Part shown: positions 1 through 14,200 of the stretch, in pieces
Layout of the letters: each line of letters opens with the position of its first letter
How positions within the stretch are numbered: the stretch's first letter is position 1
Source: Branchiostoma floridae
Taxonomy: Eukaryota; Chordata; Leptocardii; Amphioxiformes; Branchiostomatidae
Length of the DNA: 64,000 bases
Reading direction: 5' to 3'
Assembly (NCBI RefSeq): GCF_000003815.2
Contig: NC_049983.1
Coordinates: 4,191,059 to 4,255,058 of the forward strand
Program-made: the position numbers and the translations under genes
The notes under the pieces: generated by a model
Database searches by the model: none
What the model saw: the letters and a program-made list of their open reading frames with translations, nothing else
Told to the model about the DNA's origin: nothing

Positions 1-2080
1 ATACAGTACAACAAAATGCTTAATTTGCGATTTTTTGGCCATTTTTTAAAACCAAAATGTCACTTTTGGCCCCTGCACAATGGTTTTACAACCAAATTGC
101 CAAAATGTTGGTACACGAGTTCACTAGATATTTATTCAAATGATCCATGTACGATTGTTGGCATAAACCACTTCAGAATGATTTGGGGCGGAGGGGAGGG
201 CTTTTGGGCCACAGGGTTTAATGACCTCAAGGTCGTTGACCCCATTTGGAGGCTTTCTCAGATAGAGACCTGTATGTCTATATAAAAATATAACCTAATT
301 CAAACGGTAACCAATTGCTTTGCATGAATCAATATCCTGAGGCAAATTTGGCAGCCAATCAGTGAGCCTGGTGTTATCTGAAAGATTCAATTCACGGAGA
401 GGGTCATTTTCTTTTTAAATTAATTTTTGCACAGTCTTTTAGTGGGCTTATTTCTGCACTGACCTTATTTGAAATTTTACATGGGGTGTGCTGGAAGAAA
501 CATTTTTGAATGGATTGGGGCATTTTTTTTTAAATTTATTTTTGGACTTTGGTGACTATTACAAAGTCTTTTGGTGGTGTCATTTTTGGTCTAGTCTAAT
601 TTGCAATTTTAGATGGGGTGTTCTGGAAGAGTCTATTCTTGCACGGATTGGGGCATTTTTAAAATCCATTATTGGACTTTGATGATTATGTCAAAGTTCC
701 ATTTCAAGCCGCCTTGAGAGAGCAAGAATGAGCCGGATTGCCATCAGAATAAAAATTATTTTCTATTCCTGTCAATTTCAAGCAATTCGAAGTGTGTTCC
801 AGAAATTTTCACTGCATTACAGCTATGTGTGCCCGTTCTTTTGGCTAGTCCGAAAGTTTTTTTGTCAAAAACTGTCAAAGTGCATTCGAAGTGGAGAAAA
901 ATCGAATGGCATTTAAAGTGGATTCTAAGTGGATTGTGACTATTCTAACTGCGGTATGACCGATTCCTACGGCATTCCTACATTATTCGAAGCAATTTTG
1001 TCTCATTCGACAGAGAACTACAACAAAATGCTTAATTTTTGGGCCATTTCTTTAACAAAAAAGGCCCCTTTGACCCTTCTACACTGGTTTTACAACCAAA
1101 TGACAAAAAAAATTGGTACAGAGTTTTGGCATGAACCACTTCAACATGAATTTTTGGGGGAGGGGGTTAGGGTCATTTTCCGATGGCCATAGGGTCGTTG
1201 GCCAAATAAGGGGGCTATTAGGTTTTTAAGCCTGTATTAATATTCTGAGGAGGATTTGGCAGCCAATGAGCGAGCCTTGTAGTATCTGGAAGAGTCCATT
1301 CATATACGAAGGGGTTCGTTTTTTAGTTTCATCTTTGGACTGGTGATTCTTTCAGTGGGGTTATTTTTGGACTGGTTTAATTTGCAATTTTACAGAAGGT
1401 GTGCTGGAAGAGTCCATTCTTACATAGAGGGGCCATTTTTTAAAATTCATTTTTTGACTTTGCTGACTATTTCAAAGTCTTTCCATGGAGTTATTTTTGG
1501 ACTGGTCTAAATTTTTCATTTTACATGGGATGTGCTGGAAGAGTCCATTCCTGCACGGAGGGGAGCATTTCTTTAAAATCCATTTTTGGACTTTGATGAC
1601 TATGTCAAAGTCCTATTTTAGTGGATGTGTTTTACAACGGCTCCACTTTACATATGGGTATCACAGGAAGAGTCCATTATTACACACAAAGGTGGGATTT
1701 TTCAAATTCAGTTTTGGACGGGTGATGATTAAAATTGCATTTTTGGTGGAAGTGTTTTAGGACTGGTCCATTTTACTTTTTCATGTACGGGGAACCATTT
1801 TGCTAAATTCAATTTTGGATTCGGATTCTTGTCCAAAAGGCCATGTTTTCAGTGGGAGTACTAGTATTCTGGGCTGGTCTATTGTGCAAATTAACATGGG
1901 GTGCACTAGAGTCCATTCTTGCACTGGGGGATTTTGTAAGATTCATTTTTTTGGTTAAACCGTCATGAGTAAAAGTGATTTTTCAAATAGGTGATTTGGG
2001 AACAGTTTATTGTTGCATGAGAAGGAAAATGGCTGAAATATGCTGTATTTTCTCCAAAGGAAATGTTGGCCTTTCTAGTT
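1..2080. repeat. Interspersed repeat with internal ~110-bp tandem motif
   Basis: A phrase of the type gctggaagagtccattct, then a genomic GAGG, a run of T and TTTGGACTTTGATGACTATG recurs roughly every 100-120 bp. The same text recurs at 12530-14050, with the same end (ATGGCTGAAATATGCTGTAT). It therefore looks like an interspersed family with internal tandem repeats. No coding potential is recognised. Confidence 0.75.
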
Positions 2081-2086
2081 TAGTAC

Positions 2087-2272
2087 CTTTCAGGACGGCG
2101 GCCATTCCAATTATGTAGTCGGATCCGATGGATCCGATTACCCAAACTAAATTCTTTCCAGAAATTATCCCGTCTATTTCATGATTCCAGTGATAGGGCG
2201 ACGGTAGTTTCTCAAAGTTGAATAGAGAAGTGTCGAGATGGTCGATGCGAACTTCATGCCATCGGAGTCCCG
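2087..2272 (-). CDS. Exon 13 (possible): divergent tectonin-like blade
   Basis: A 186-nt segment with phase 1 at both ends, acceptor gacacag and a weak donor gtacta. The translation contains LRWHEVRIDHLDTSLFNFEK, then EIDGIISGKNLVWVIGSIGS and DYIIGMAAVLKG. The I-I-S-G-K-x-L-V-W-V-I segment resembles the centre of a tectonin blade, but the rest is divergent. The donor lies right at the edge of an interspersed repeat, so the 3' border may have changed. It could also be an unrelated exon or a relic. Confidence 0.4.
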
Positions 2273-5200
2273 CTGTGTCTTTGTTTCTGTAAGCACACAA
2301 AACCGTTTGTTTACAGTAACTAATGTGGCGAAATCGGTAAGGTGTTTGACTCAGACCCTAGAGGCAACGGGTTCAAAACCGCTGATTTGTCCCGATGTTG
2401 TGCCATTGGGACAGGCAATTCATGCTACTTTCTTCACTTCACTCAGGTTCAAATGAGTACTTAACTTTTTTCTCGGATAGGACGTTGAATGGAGGTCTCG
2501 TGTTTGAGGAGAGCCACACATCCAACACGTTTAAGAACCCTTATCGAAGAGCAGGGGTCCTTCCCGGAGTGAAAGGCTCAACCCAACAGTCTTATGGTCG
2601 CACCTGTGACAATTGCTGTCGTATTGAGGTCACCTGAGTTAGCGCAGAATGACAGCCGCTGCAGGCCGTTACGATATAACCCCGCCTATTGTAAGCTCAT
2701 CGCAATTTATCCATTGGCTGCCAAGAGAGACTAGTGGCCGCCCAAAAAACAATAACAAAATCAATACAAATTCTCATAATTTTGTTTGGAACTTTACGCT
2801 CGCTACATTATGATGTTATTGAGCCTTCTCAACAATGTTGTCACATATTTAGATATCTGAAGTATGCATAAGTCGGGGATTACTGATGATACATTTATTA
2901 GACCTCTTATATTGATCATTTTTGTAAGGTGATAGTTTTAGGGGAAGGAACAGATTTTGAGTTGTGCAGTCGATCAACCAAAATGAATTTTTTTTTTTCA
3001 TAATCGTTAACTTGGGTTAATTTTGATTGCAAAGGTCGAGTTTTCTACTAAGGAGGACAGAATCATGTGCGTTTTTAAAATATGTGACCATACTTCGACA
3101 TGTAGCTTTATATCTAACGTAAACAGATAAGCTGACCTTTGTATGACGGCAAGCCTGGTGGACTGGTATCTTAAGACGCGGGGTGAAATCCTGGTGTCAT
3201 ATCAGTAATATGGCTGTTGCTCGTCAAAAAGCCGGAGATAACTTCCTGTTTTTTTGTACCAAACCAAACCAAACCTGACAAATCAAGCTTTACATTAGTG
3301 GTAAAAATTTTAGGTTTGAATCATGGGTTAACTAGAGTTCCCCGAACACATATCTTCGCCAAATTAACAAGGTTAAACAGTATGTACTACATTGTATAAA
3401 TATAGAATGATGTCTGTAGACATAAATCTGTTCATCATTTGATTTCGGTTCCGAGACCTGTCCAATACTAAAATCTTAGTAACTTGCCACTTGCGGGAAA
3501 CTTTACCTCCAGCACCGAATGAAACCACAGATGTGAGCGAAGCGAACGAGGTGGTTCTATGAGGACGTTTTAGCAAAGGACCAGGCGTTATGACACTATA
3601 TACACCAAGGAACAGGCGAGTCATTAACGTTATTCTCATTTAGCCTACCCAGAATGGGAAACTCCTGCATGACGCAGAAATCCCTTGTTGCTATACGTGT
3701 TAATTCCTTTGTTAAATTTGTTACAGCTATTAGGTGGGCCGACTACTCACTCTTTGCAGCCCGTTACTGAATTGCGAGGAGCTTACAATAGGCGGGGCTT
3801 AAATCACAAGGGTCTGGAGCGAGCTGCCATTCGGCGCCACTCAGGTGACCTCAATACGACTGTTACAAGTGTCTGGAGAGAGCTGCCATTCGGCGCCACT
3901 CAGTTGACCTCAATACGACAGTAATTGCCCCTGGTGCGGCCAAGGTACTGTAGGTTTTGAACCACTTACACCGCACCATCGCACATGTGGCGGGTTCTTT
4001 AACGTGCCTGGGGTATTCCTCTCCCCAGACACGGGACCTCCATTTAACGTCCTATCCGAGGTATATTAGAAAATTCACTCACGCAACTGGATATGATTTG
4101 TGAGATTTGTTCTATGCTACACATATTTGTAAGGAGATTACATATTTCATTTTGGAACCAAAATTTCGAAAGAAAATATTCGAAACATTGCAGTCTTGCC
4201 AGGTCAAACCTTTTCATGGAATGGGGCCTTCTGATTGGTCAACGGCGCCTGGCTATATGATAATTGTAGATAAATGTATTGTTATTACGTTTTTGCATGG
4301 GTTCACGATGTTTTGCATCGGAAAGTCTACCAGCTGATCCTGTCCCTTAGAACAGTCGACGACACTGACTATGCTTGAGAAGTTTTGGGTGTACAATGAG
4401 TAACAAGGTGCCACATGAACTACTCACCCGTACGTTCCTTCGCGGTACATCACAGTAGAGTGGTTATAGACCGCCCACACCCCTACAGCTCCAACTGAGA
4501 TATTCAGGAATCGTTTCGTACCAACTACTTCCCATCCGGTTCCTACAGAAAAAAAGTCATGATAAACCTGTAGAACAATAGCAGCATTCACTTTTCTGTG
4601 TTGCTTTGCCTTTCCTTCCTACTTACAACTAGATTTCCACGAACACATACCTTCGCCAAATAATCATGCCATTATTCAAGACTTTAAGGTTTCATTCATG
4701 TATTTCTTAAAATTACCTATTCCAAAAGCAACCGACTTCATGAACGTGTGTTTGTAGCAGTTGGAAGTTCCACTTTATCTATCCCAACTAACCTCGGGTA
4801 GTGCTGTCCCCAAACAAACATACATACATACACAAACGCTGCAGTACAGTAGGAAAACGGTAGGGAAACCATTTTGGAACTTGACCTTCCTTTCCACAAC
4901 AGGTACTTTCCGACTTCACACCTTCTCAAGTTATGCCCTTGTCCTTGACAGACCCACAGCAGGCCGTTGTTTTGTGTGACCTAGGTAAGTATAGCTAATT
5001 TCCCCGAAATAAGGTCTTGCCCTAAAATTTGCATGACTAGTATCTCATTATGTAGGTCTCCACTAAAGCTATCTACATACCAAAAATCATGACGATCCGT
5101 CAACACGTTCATATTTTTTTCATTAATTATGTAAATAAGCTGCTAAATTTCTCTCTTTCTGAGCTACATATTTGACAAGTTTGAAAGTGCTATCATGGAA

Positions 5201-8200
5201 TGCAGTGAATTTATACTTTTCTCATTAATTATACAAATTAGCTGTTGGTTTTTATATTTAGTATCCCATTATATGTAAGTCATCACTTAGGATATCTACA
5301 TACCAAAAATCATGACGACCTGTCAACACTTTCTCGATTTTTTCCATGTCCAAAGTTTGAAAGGAAATCGGCACCTGCAGTTCCATACAAGCCAAAAGGG
5401 GGCCAAACTTGAACGACTTTCTCCCTGCAAAAAGACGTATCCACTAGTCAAAAATCGTGAACCTGCCACTTGAGGATAATTTTAGCGCCAACTTCGACGC
5501 TCCACTTCAGTACCGCAACTTGTCGCCAGTATGTCCATTATCGAACTTGAGCTTTGGTTTCCTAACCCCTAGATAACTACCACATATCATCCAAAACGAT
5601 CTACAGCGTCTGGAGTTATCTTGTCCGCAAATACACACACGCACACACTCGCTCCTCTGCAGTCCCGACGAAAAGTGCCAAGTGAACAGTTTGCGAACAG
5701 GACCGGTCGACCTTCGTTTCTGCAACCGCTAATCAAATACAAATATTTAATATCTCACTCTCAGTGGAAACTGAATTCCTTGTCACTTATTGTTTGTAAT
5801 GAAATGTACCATTTTGGCCATACTGCCTATGGGGGCCACCTGTCCATAGGGCCAAATTTGGTCAGTCCCTTGAGTGACCCCTTAGACAGGTTTCACTGTA
5901 CCAAATATCATTAAATTCCATCCAAAGCTGCTCGAAATATATGCGATTGACCTACATATTGGGACACAAAAATTTTTCTGCCCCAAATATAACCTTCTTG
6001 GCGAAGGTACCAAACATACTGGCTTTCTATAAAGCTCGCCCCCAGTGATGGGGTTCCCGGACACCTTTGAAACAAAAGGTACTAGTTTGATATTGCTTAT
6101 TTTTAGTTACTTTACCTTACAAAAACCCCATGAAAGTATATCATTGTTAAGCTAATAATGTGTAATTTCAAGAAATATTGCATAGAATTTTTAGAGGCAG
6201 ATATGAAAAAAAAATTATGAAAACTTCGAGGGCATTGACTCACTCTACCTTTGTGCCAAATTTCAAGTCATTCGGTCCAGGAGCGACAGAGATGAATCAA
6301 TTTGAAGATTTGACAGTACGAAATAAGAAGAAAAAAGAAACATTATGAATACAATTTATTTCACCATACCATTCTTGGGTCATTCAATGGTACATGTGAT
6401 AGCGAGTATCGTTTTGTCCGATTTAAGCTCTGACATAATCAGCATTTCTGTCTTAAATGTCATTGTACAAATTAAAACTAAACGGTCATTCGTGTGTTTT
6501 GTGGGGAGGGAAGAATTGTATTGACTGTTCTTAAAGGTAACATGAACCATATTAGCAGTACTTGCTTCCTGTCCAATCCTCTTTAAACCAATGTGAATTT
6601 TAAAAAACGTGAACCATCTAAAAGTGCGGGGAGTTAGCTGCACGGAGCATTACGAGATCTCCAAACAGCCCTACCACCAATTTGATTGAGGTGATTTGAA
6701 CCACATGTTTACATTAATATTGCGTCGAGGTGCTCGTTCGGCTCTTCAATCTGTGTCTGTTTGTCATTTATGATATCTCCGTAGAGCCATACGACCAATT
6801 AGTTGACGGTGACGTGAATCAGATAATTACATCAATAGTGCGTAAAAGTGCTGCTTGCTCAGGTCTCCACGTGGTGGTAATGCATATCCTTTACAAACGC
6901 TCCTGGAGGTCTAACAATTTCTTGAAAGTAACGACGACAATGTTCTGTATTAATGGTGCGTAGAGCTTCAGCCCATATGTTTGTCCTCTACGATAAAAGC
7001 TCCCCCATGGAGTTCTAACGATTTCTTAAACGTGAACCAATTATTTGTATATATTCATAGTGCGTAGAGCTGCTGGTTCAGCCCTTCCCGCGAGGAATAC
7101 TTGTCCTCTACGAGAGGAGCACCTCCGTGGAGTTCAAACAATTTCTTAAAGGTGACGAGAACCAAGTGTTTGTATTCATAGTGCGTAGAGCTCGCTCCAA
7201 AGAGCTGGAGGGCTGCACGAGCAACCTCCAGGGAGGAGCTCCCTTATTGGTCTGCGTCTGGTGGTCGGGGTGGCTTGGAGTAGGCTAGATAGCATTCGAG
7301 GTTAGGTTAGGAGATACGTAGGAAATTTTCGGCGCATGTTCGGCGTATGTTCCGCATCAAAGGTAGCCGTGGCCTAAAACTGATCAGACTGTTCCCTAAC
7401 TACCTGACCTGAGTCGGCTAAGGGTTGGCTGGTGTTCGGGAGCTAGATTCGGCTATGTGTAACCTAGGCGCCAAGCACCATCTGTCATTACATGTACAAC
7501 TGTTTTAAGAAGCGAGAAGTCGACTTGTACTCAGACTATTCTGAACTACTATCATTACTATTATTATGAACTTTATCATAATAACCTGTGCTTAGCTTGT
7601 GAGAGCAGAATCGTACAATAAGGGTCTTCTTCGTTTATTCATGCATTCATTACTACTGATGATTAAGTTTTCACTAACTTTGAATTGCCCCTCTTCAGAA
7701 AAAAAGAGGCATTTGAAACGGCCTTTGGAAGGCCATTGGACTGGTTTAATTGGTCCATTCATCCTAGCGGGTCAGGGGCATGATCCGCTGGGAAAGGTTT
7801 GAAATCTACACCCTCTAAAATGCAATTTCTTCTATTTTGAGGTCAAATTTTGCTAGTAGACCCAGCTTGGTTCAATTATAATCTTCACATGCCTTTTTTG
7901 TAGGTCGCAAAGGACGAAATCGGCAAAATTCATCCATCCGTCACATGAACCATCGGGGCACAAGGCACTTTGACGCTGCAAAAATGTAACCTGTATTTAC
8001 CAAAACACTTGCTTCTCTTCAGGCATAGATGCTGTCACTACCATTGTAGATTTTTGTCACTCGTCTGCTTACCTTGAGGAGTTGTTTTGGTGATCCCCGT
8101 GCGTCGCAGCGGCCTGCCTTCGTCATCCAGAGCCCACACCTGATTGGTTGTGGTACTGACGCTGATTTGTTTGATCCTGTCGCTGACCAACAGCCAATTG

Positions 8201-11200
8201 GATCGAGCGACTCGATCATCTTGAGTAGGTGTTCCTGAGGGAAAAACAATGAATAAGTAACTTAGATTCATTCTACATTTTCGTTAGCAACTTAGCAATG
8301 CAAAGGTTTGATCAACATTACATTCGTTCCGTAATTATGTCCTAAACCTCTACGGTAAACATATAGCCTATGGATAATAAACAACTTCAAACAAAAATCT
8401 CCCTAGAAAATGCCGCATGTCTAATCAACAAGTTAACCCTATTCAGACTAGGCTTTTTTGGTCATCCCTGGACGGGGGGGGGGGGGCTTTTGAGGCCCTC
8501 CACTTCTAAGTCCTCTAACTCTCGAACGACGTACCGTAAGGCCACCAAATTTTCAGGACATTATATCGACATAATATCTGACAAGTATTTGACGTTTGAC
8601 GTTACGTTGACGTAAGATGACGTAATTATGACGTCATTAATTTGATTATATTGGCCGGACCCATGAAAAAAGGGAATTCTCAGAAAACTTCAAGTTATAC
8701 TACGAAAATGTAACAATAAGTGCAGATAACAGAATAATAATGTTTATCACGACTTGTATTGCCAATAGCAACATCGATGACGTCATAATGACGTCATCAA
8801 ATGACGTCATGCACATCTAAGATATGAGATAGGCTCCGCCATATTATATCCACCACCTTGAATTTTTAAAACTTCTTTTTTTGCAACAAATAATCACAAA
8901 GGGCAATGGAAATAGACTAAATTCATTCATTTAGATGGATTTTGATGAAAAAATACCAGGTACATGTAGTTACAAATTTTAAGGGAAAATAAGCTTGTTA
9001 TTCTTGATCTGGCCATACGGTCCGCCATCTTGGATTTCGGGCTGATGACGTCATAAAATTAGCATAATTTATGCATATAATCATGAAAGATATGATAAAT
9101 AATATAAGATTTTATTTATGTAACAAAATAGCAGTAATATAGCAAATAAATGTGAAAAATACATTGTTAGAACCAAAAATAGTGACTTTGGGCAAAACTG
9201 CCTGTCAGCAAACGGTTGCCATGTCAACACGAAAAAATTGAACATTTTTCAAACTTCGCAAACTTGTTGCCAACAATATTTTAGGAAAACTTACCAAATT
9301 TGGTGGCTTTAGCGTAAGGCGTTCTGGCGTTACAGGACATCGAAGTTAGCGCGGGCCTCAAAAGCCCCCCACCCCACCCCACCCGGTCTGAATAGGGTTA
9401 ACGTTCACCTTTCAAAGTTTATTTGATATCTCAATTTCTTTCTTAGATTATTGAATAGGTTTTTAAGATGATATGCAAAAATTAACATGCAATGAAACAA
9501 ATGGCTTTTCTTTATTTCTGATTCACCATTGAACAAAATAATAACTAAGGCAATTGAAGTGAATTTGTGGACATGCCCAAAGTATATACGTATATGCAAG
9601 ATTTTACTGCAACAGTATGGGATCTGTAAACCAACAAAGAAACACTTTAAGGCATAGATAAAAATAAACTGGAAAGGGCACGGAAGCAACCATTTAGATT
9701 CTGTAAGAAAAAAATACGACAAGGGTGCTAATGTCACAAAAATGGATAGATAGGCATACCTAGCCTCTTGTCCACTGCTTCATACCGTGCTGAAAACCCA
9801 GCTCTGCGAATCACAAAGTCTGTCACGAAAAAGACGTAAAGACTGTGTTCAGCTGAGGTAAAACCGCTGTGGGCACAGCTGCCACACCAAACGAAGTTTT
9901 TCTGCTCATAGGGGTCCTCAACTTCCACATAGTCTCTACGGCATAGTCCCTCCGGGTCAATGTCCAAATCAAAGTGGAGAAAAGACAGTTTGACAGCCTT
10001 GTGTGTCTCCATGGTGATGTACCACTGTTGGTACACGTGGTTACGGTAGGAGTAGTGCGGGTAGTTCATGGACGAAAACGTGCCAGTATCTTCTGACAGT
10101 TGGTGCATCCGTTGATATCCCTGACGATCTAATGAAAGAAACAACTCCCTTTATATTCTATTAGCAAACAGCTACCTACAGCAAAGACACAACAATGTTA
10201 ACCTTCAGGAGCATCTTTAATGCTTTGTCGTAAAATTATTTGAAATATGAGTAAGTCTTGTCAAAGCATTGTCCAATTGTCAACCCAATTGTGTGTTTTT
10301 ATCGACATATAGGTACATTGCCAGGAGAAACGAAAAATTAAATGAACTTTTAATAACAACGATTAATAAAGTATCAATAAATTAGTAATATAAAAAAGCG
10401 GAACCAAAAAGTATATTTCAAACATACCGTCTTCAGACTTCTCCTGTAGATAGTAACGGATTTTGAAACCAGTTCCCGTGGTTGATTCATCACTGTGAAA
10501 ATGAATGGCCAAGTCTGGTGCCATTGACACATACACGGGAGGTAGAGACACACCACAGAAGGTTTGATAGAATTCTGGAACATCAAAAAAAGTTCAAAGA
10601 TAAGCTTTAAATGTAAAAGTTAGATATCGATCGTTTGAAATACCATGCCTTCGACACTGAGGAGCATATAAGGTCGTGTTGGCATGAATGGTACACTGTC
10701 TGTAGTTTTCCATATAAACATGTAGTTAATGTGTATGAATAGAAAATGAGAATATATTGTATTTGACAAAGTGTTCGACATGTAAGGTGACATATTGTAA
10801 CTGATGTCAAAGGCCGGTCGCTGCTTAAACGGTGTTAAGTAGTTGAAGTAAAAGTGATGGAGAAGATGTTGGCAATTGGCGTTTTCTTGGGATTGAAATA
10901 TATATATATTGTATATAAACTCGGCACAAAAAGTTTGGAATATCAACTTTGGCTGATCATATTTCCGTTGTTTCTGCATCAATTTCAATGTATTATATAT
11001 CATTAGAAAGCGTGTATGATTTTATTTTACATGGTATCAAACACTTTATGATTATAAATTCGTGGAACGAGCACCAGGGCTGCTTACGTCAGTGGGTCGC
11101 GAAAAAAAAGTGCCCAAATTTCCCTTTTTGTGTTCAACACTGTATCATACTGTTGGTATGGGTGCGGGTGTCAAAGGTTCAATCTGTCCTTTTTCACGTA

Positions 11201-14200
11201 ATCTTTGGTCTACAGAACATCCAAGTTTTTCTTTAATATTTGAGTAGAGTATATGTGCCCTTTTGGCAGTTGGATGGCCGAATGGAGGTGAGGAGGCGAC
11301 AAGGAGAATAACACGCTGACTGTCGCACGGATAGAGCGCGTAGCGCTTGGTGGAGGCAGTGTCATGGTGTGGTGTATGTAAGGCTGCCACATGAAAACCA
11401 AAGTTCCCTATCATCCCAGACAACCTCAATACTGTGAGATACAAGGACACCATTCTCCATTCAGTCGCAATGTCATACCTCGTCAGCGTGTGTATGGGAC
11501 GAAATGCAATTCTGCAAGTGTTAGACTACAACGCCCGTCCACACAGAGCAAGGACCATTGCAGACTTTGTGCGTGGACGGGCGGTGTAATCTTGCAGAAT
11601 GTCATTCGGCCCCAAATTGAAGGGGTAAGACATTGCGACTGAACAGAGAATGGTGTCGCTGTATCTCACAGTATTGAAGTTGTCTGGGATGACAGTGAAC
11701 CTTGGTTTTCATATGGCAGCCTTACATACACCACACCATGACACTGCCTCCACCAAGCACTATACGCTCTATCCGTGCGACAGTCAGCGTGGCATTCTCC
11801 TTGCCGCCTCCACACCTCGATTCGGTCATCGACCAGCCCAAAGGGACACATATACTCTACTCAAATGCTAAAGATAAACTTCGATGTTCTGTATACCAAA
11901 GATTACGTGAAAAAGGATAGATTGAACCTTTGACACCCGCACCCATACCAACAGTATGATACAGTGTTGAACACAAAAAGGAAAATTTGGGCACTTTTTT
12001 TTCGCGACCCACTGACGTAAGCAGTCCTGGTGCTCGTCCCACGAATTTATAATCAAAAAGAGTTTGATACCCTGTGAAAGAAAATCATACACGCTTTCTA
12101 TTGATATATAACACATTGACATTGATGCAGAAACAACGGAAATATTATCAGCCAAAGTTGATATTCCAAACTTTTTGTGCCAAGTTTATATTCGGTGGAA
12201 TTGCTATCAGTAAGTATATCAACATATCTGTAATGTATTTATTGCCAAACACATCTGTAATATATCTGTCTATCTATATCTATTGATAGATAGATATAGA
12301 TATAATACAAATTTATATGTTCCAGCAAGTTTATTATATTTCAGCCATACCATAGGTATGGTGAAATATATTGTATTCGTAATGTTTCTTCTTTCTTTCT
12401 TTCTCCTGTCAAATCTTCAAAACACGTTATCTCCGTTGATCCTGAACCAAATGACTTGAAACTTGGCACAAGGCTAGAGTGAGCCAATACCCCCAGACGT
12501 CTTTTTCAGTTTTTTTCATATCTGCCTTTAAAATGATTTTATTCATGTTTTTTGCAATTTTTATGTACATTTTGCCCCCTGTACCCTGGTATTACAGCCG
12601 AATGACCTGAAATTTGGTACAGAGGTGCCTTGATCATATGCCCACAAAGAGCCAATAACAGTTTTGGCATATGGTCCAACAAAATGCTTAATTTTGAGAT
12701 TTTTTGACATTTTTTGCCCCAAAAATGATATTTTTGGCTCCTATACCCTCATTTTACAACCAAATGACCTGAAATTTGGTATAGGAGTGAAATCTACATA
12801 TGCGCACATGGATTCAATAAAACTTTTGGCATACAGTACAATAAAATGCTTAATTTTGGCCATTGTTTGACCAAAAACGTACGCTTTTTGCTCTTGTTCC
12901 CTGGTCTTATAACCAAATGACCTAAATTTTGGTAAATAGGTGCACTAGATTCAAATGACCCATGCATAATTTCTGGCATAAACCACTTCAAAATGATATA
13001 TTTGGGGATTTTTTTGGGTAATTTTCCACTAGCCAGAGGGTCAACGACCTCTCCCACCTGAAGACAGCATGTGCACATCTATATATGCTAGTAACTTGAT
13101 TAAAGAGGCAACCAATCACGTAGCCTAAGTCAACATCCCGAAGGGGATTGGCAGCCAATCAGTGAGCCTGATGTTATCTGGAATAGTCCATTCTGGCACG
13201 GAGGGGTACATTTTTTTTTAAATTGATCTTTGAACTGTTGATTATATAAAGTCTCTCAGTGGGAGTATTTTTGAACTGGTCTATTTTGGAATTTTACATG
13301 GGGTGTACTAAAAGAGTCCATTCTTGCACGGAGGGGGGGGCATTTTTTTTTTAATTTGTTTAAATTGATGGTGATTTGATATATCAAAGTGTTCCATTTT
13401 TTGACTGGTCTATTTTGCAATTTTACATAGGTTGTGCTGGAAGAGTCCATTCTTACATGGAGGGTGAATCCATTTTTGGGACTTTGGTGATTACGTCCAA
13501 GTCCAATTTTAGCGGATGTATTTCTTGACTGCACCACTTTACATAGGGGCATCGCAAGAAAAGTCCATTTGTGCATGGGGATGTTTTCAAATTTAGTTTT
13601 AGACGGGTGATGATTCCATATTCCATTTTTAGCGGAAGTGTTTTTGGACTGGTCTATTTTACCTTTTCATGCCTTTTTTGCTTAGTTTAACTTCGGACTG
13701 TCCGCTGACTTTTACTCGGAAATCCTCCTCAAAGTAATTGGATTAAAAGTAGGACGTGGTCATAATAAAAGGCAATGTTTTCAGTGGGAGTATTTCAGGA
13801 CTGGTCTATTGTGCAAATTCACATGGGGTGCACTGGAAGAGTCCATTCTTGCACTGGGAATTTTGTAAGATTCATTTTGGGGTGTTATTAAGTGTCATTA
13901 GTAGAAGTGACTCCATTTTTGTCATTAGTAGAAGTGTTCCATTTTTGCATATGGGTGATTTTGGAATAGTCTATTGTTGCATGGGGAGGGAGATGGCTGA
14001 AATATGCTGTATTTGCTCTCAAGCAAATGTCGGCCTTTCTAGTTCCTAAATCTTACCAAAGGAAATGAATGCCACGTATAAGGATAAAAATGCTCTGTAT
14101 TGTGTTACTACTTGTTAGGGATGATTATATATTGCATAGAGTTCAATTTACTAGGTATCCGGGTTAACATCGGTATTCTCCAACTTACCCCAATAAGGTG

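Noticed and set aside
11145..11920. Several 60-100-codon frames in the Tc1 palindrome
   Set aside because: They are shadow frames of inverted transposase remnants; the transposase text itself is broken by frameshifts.
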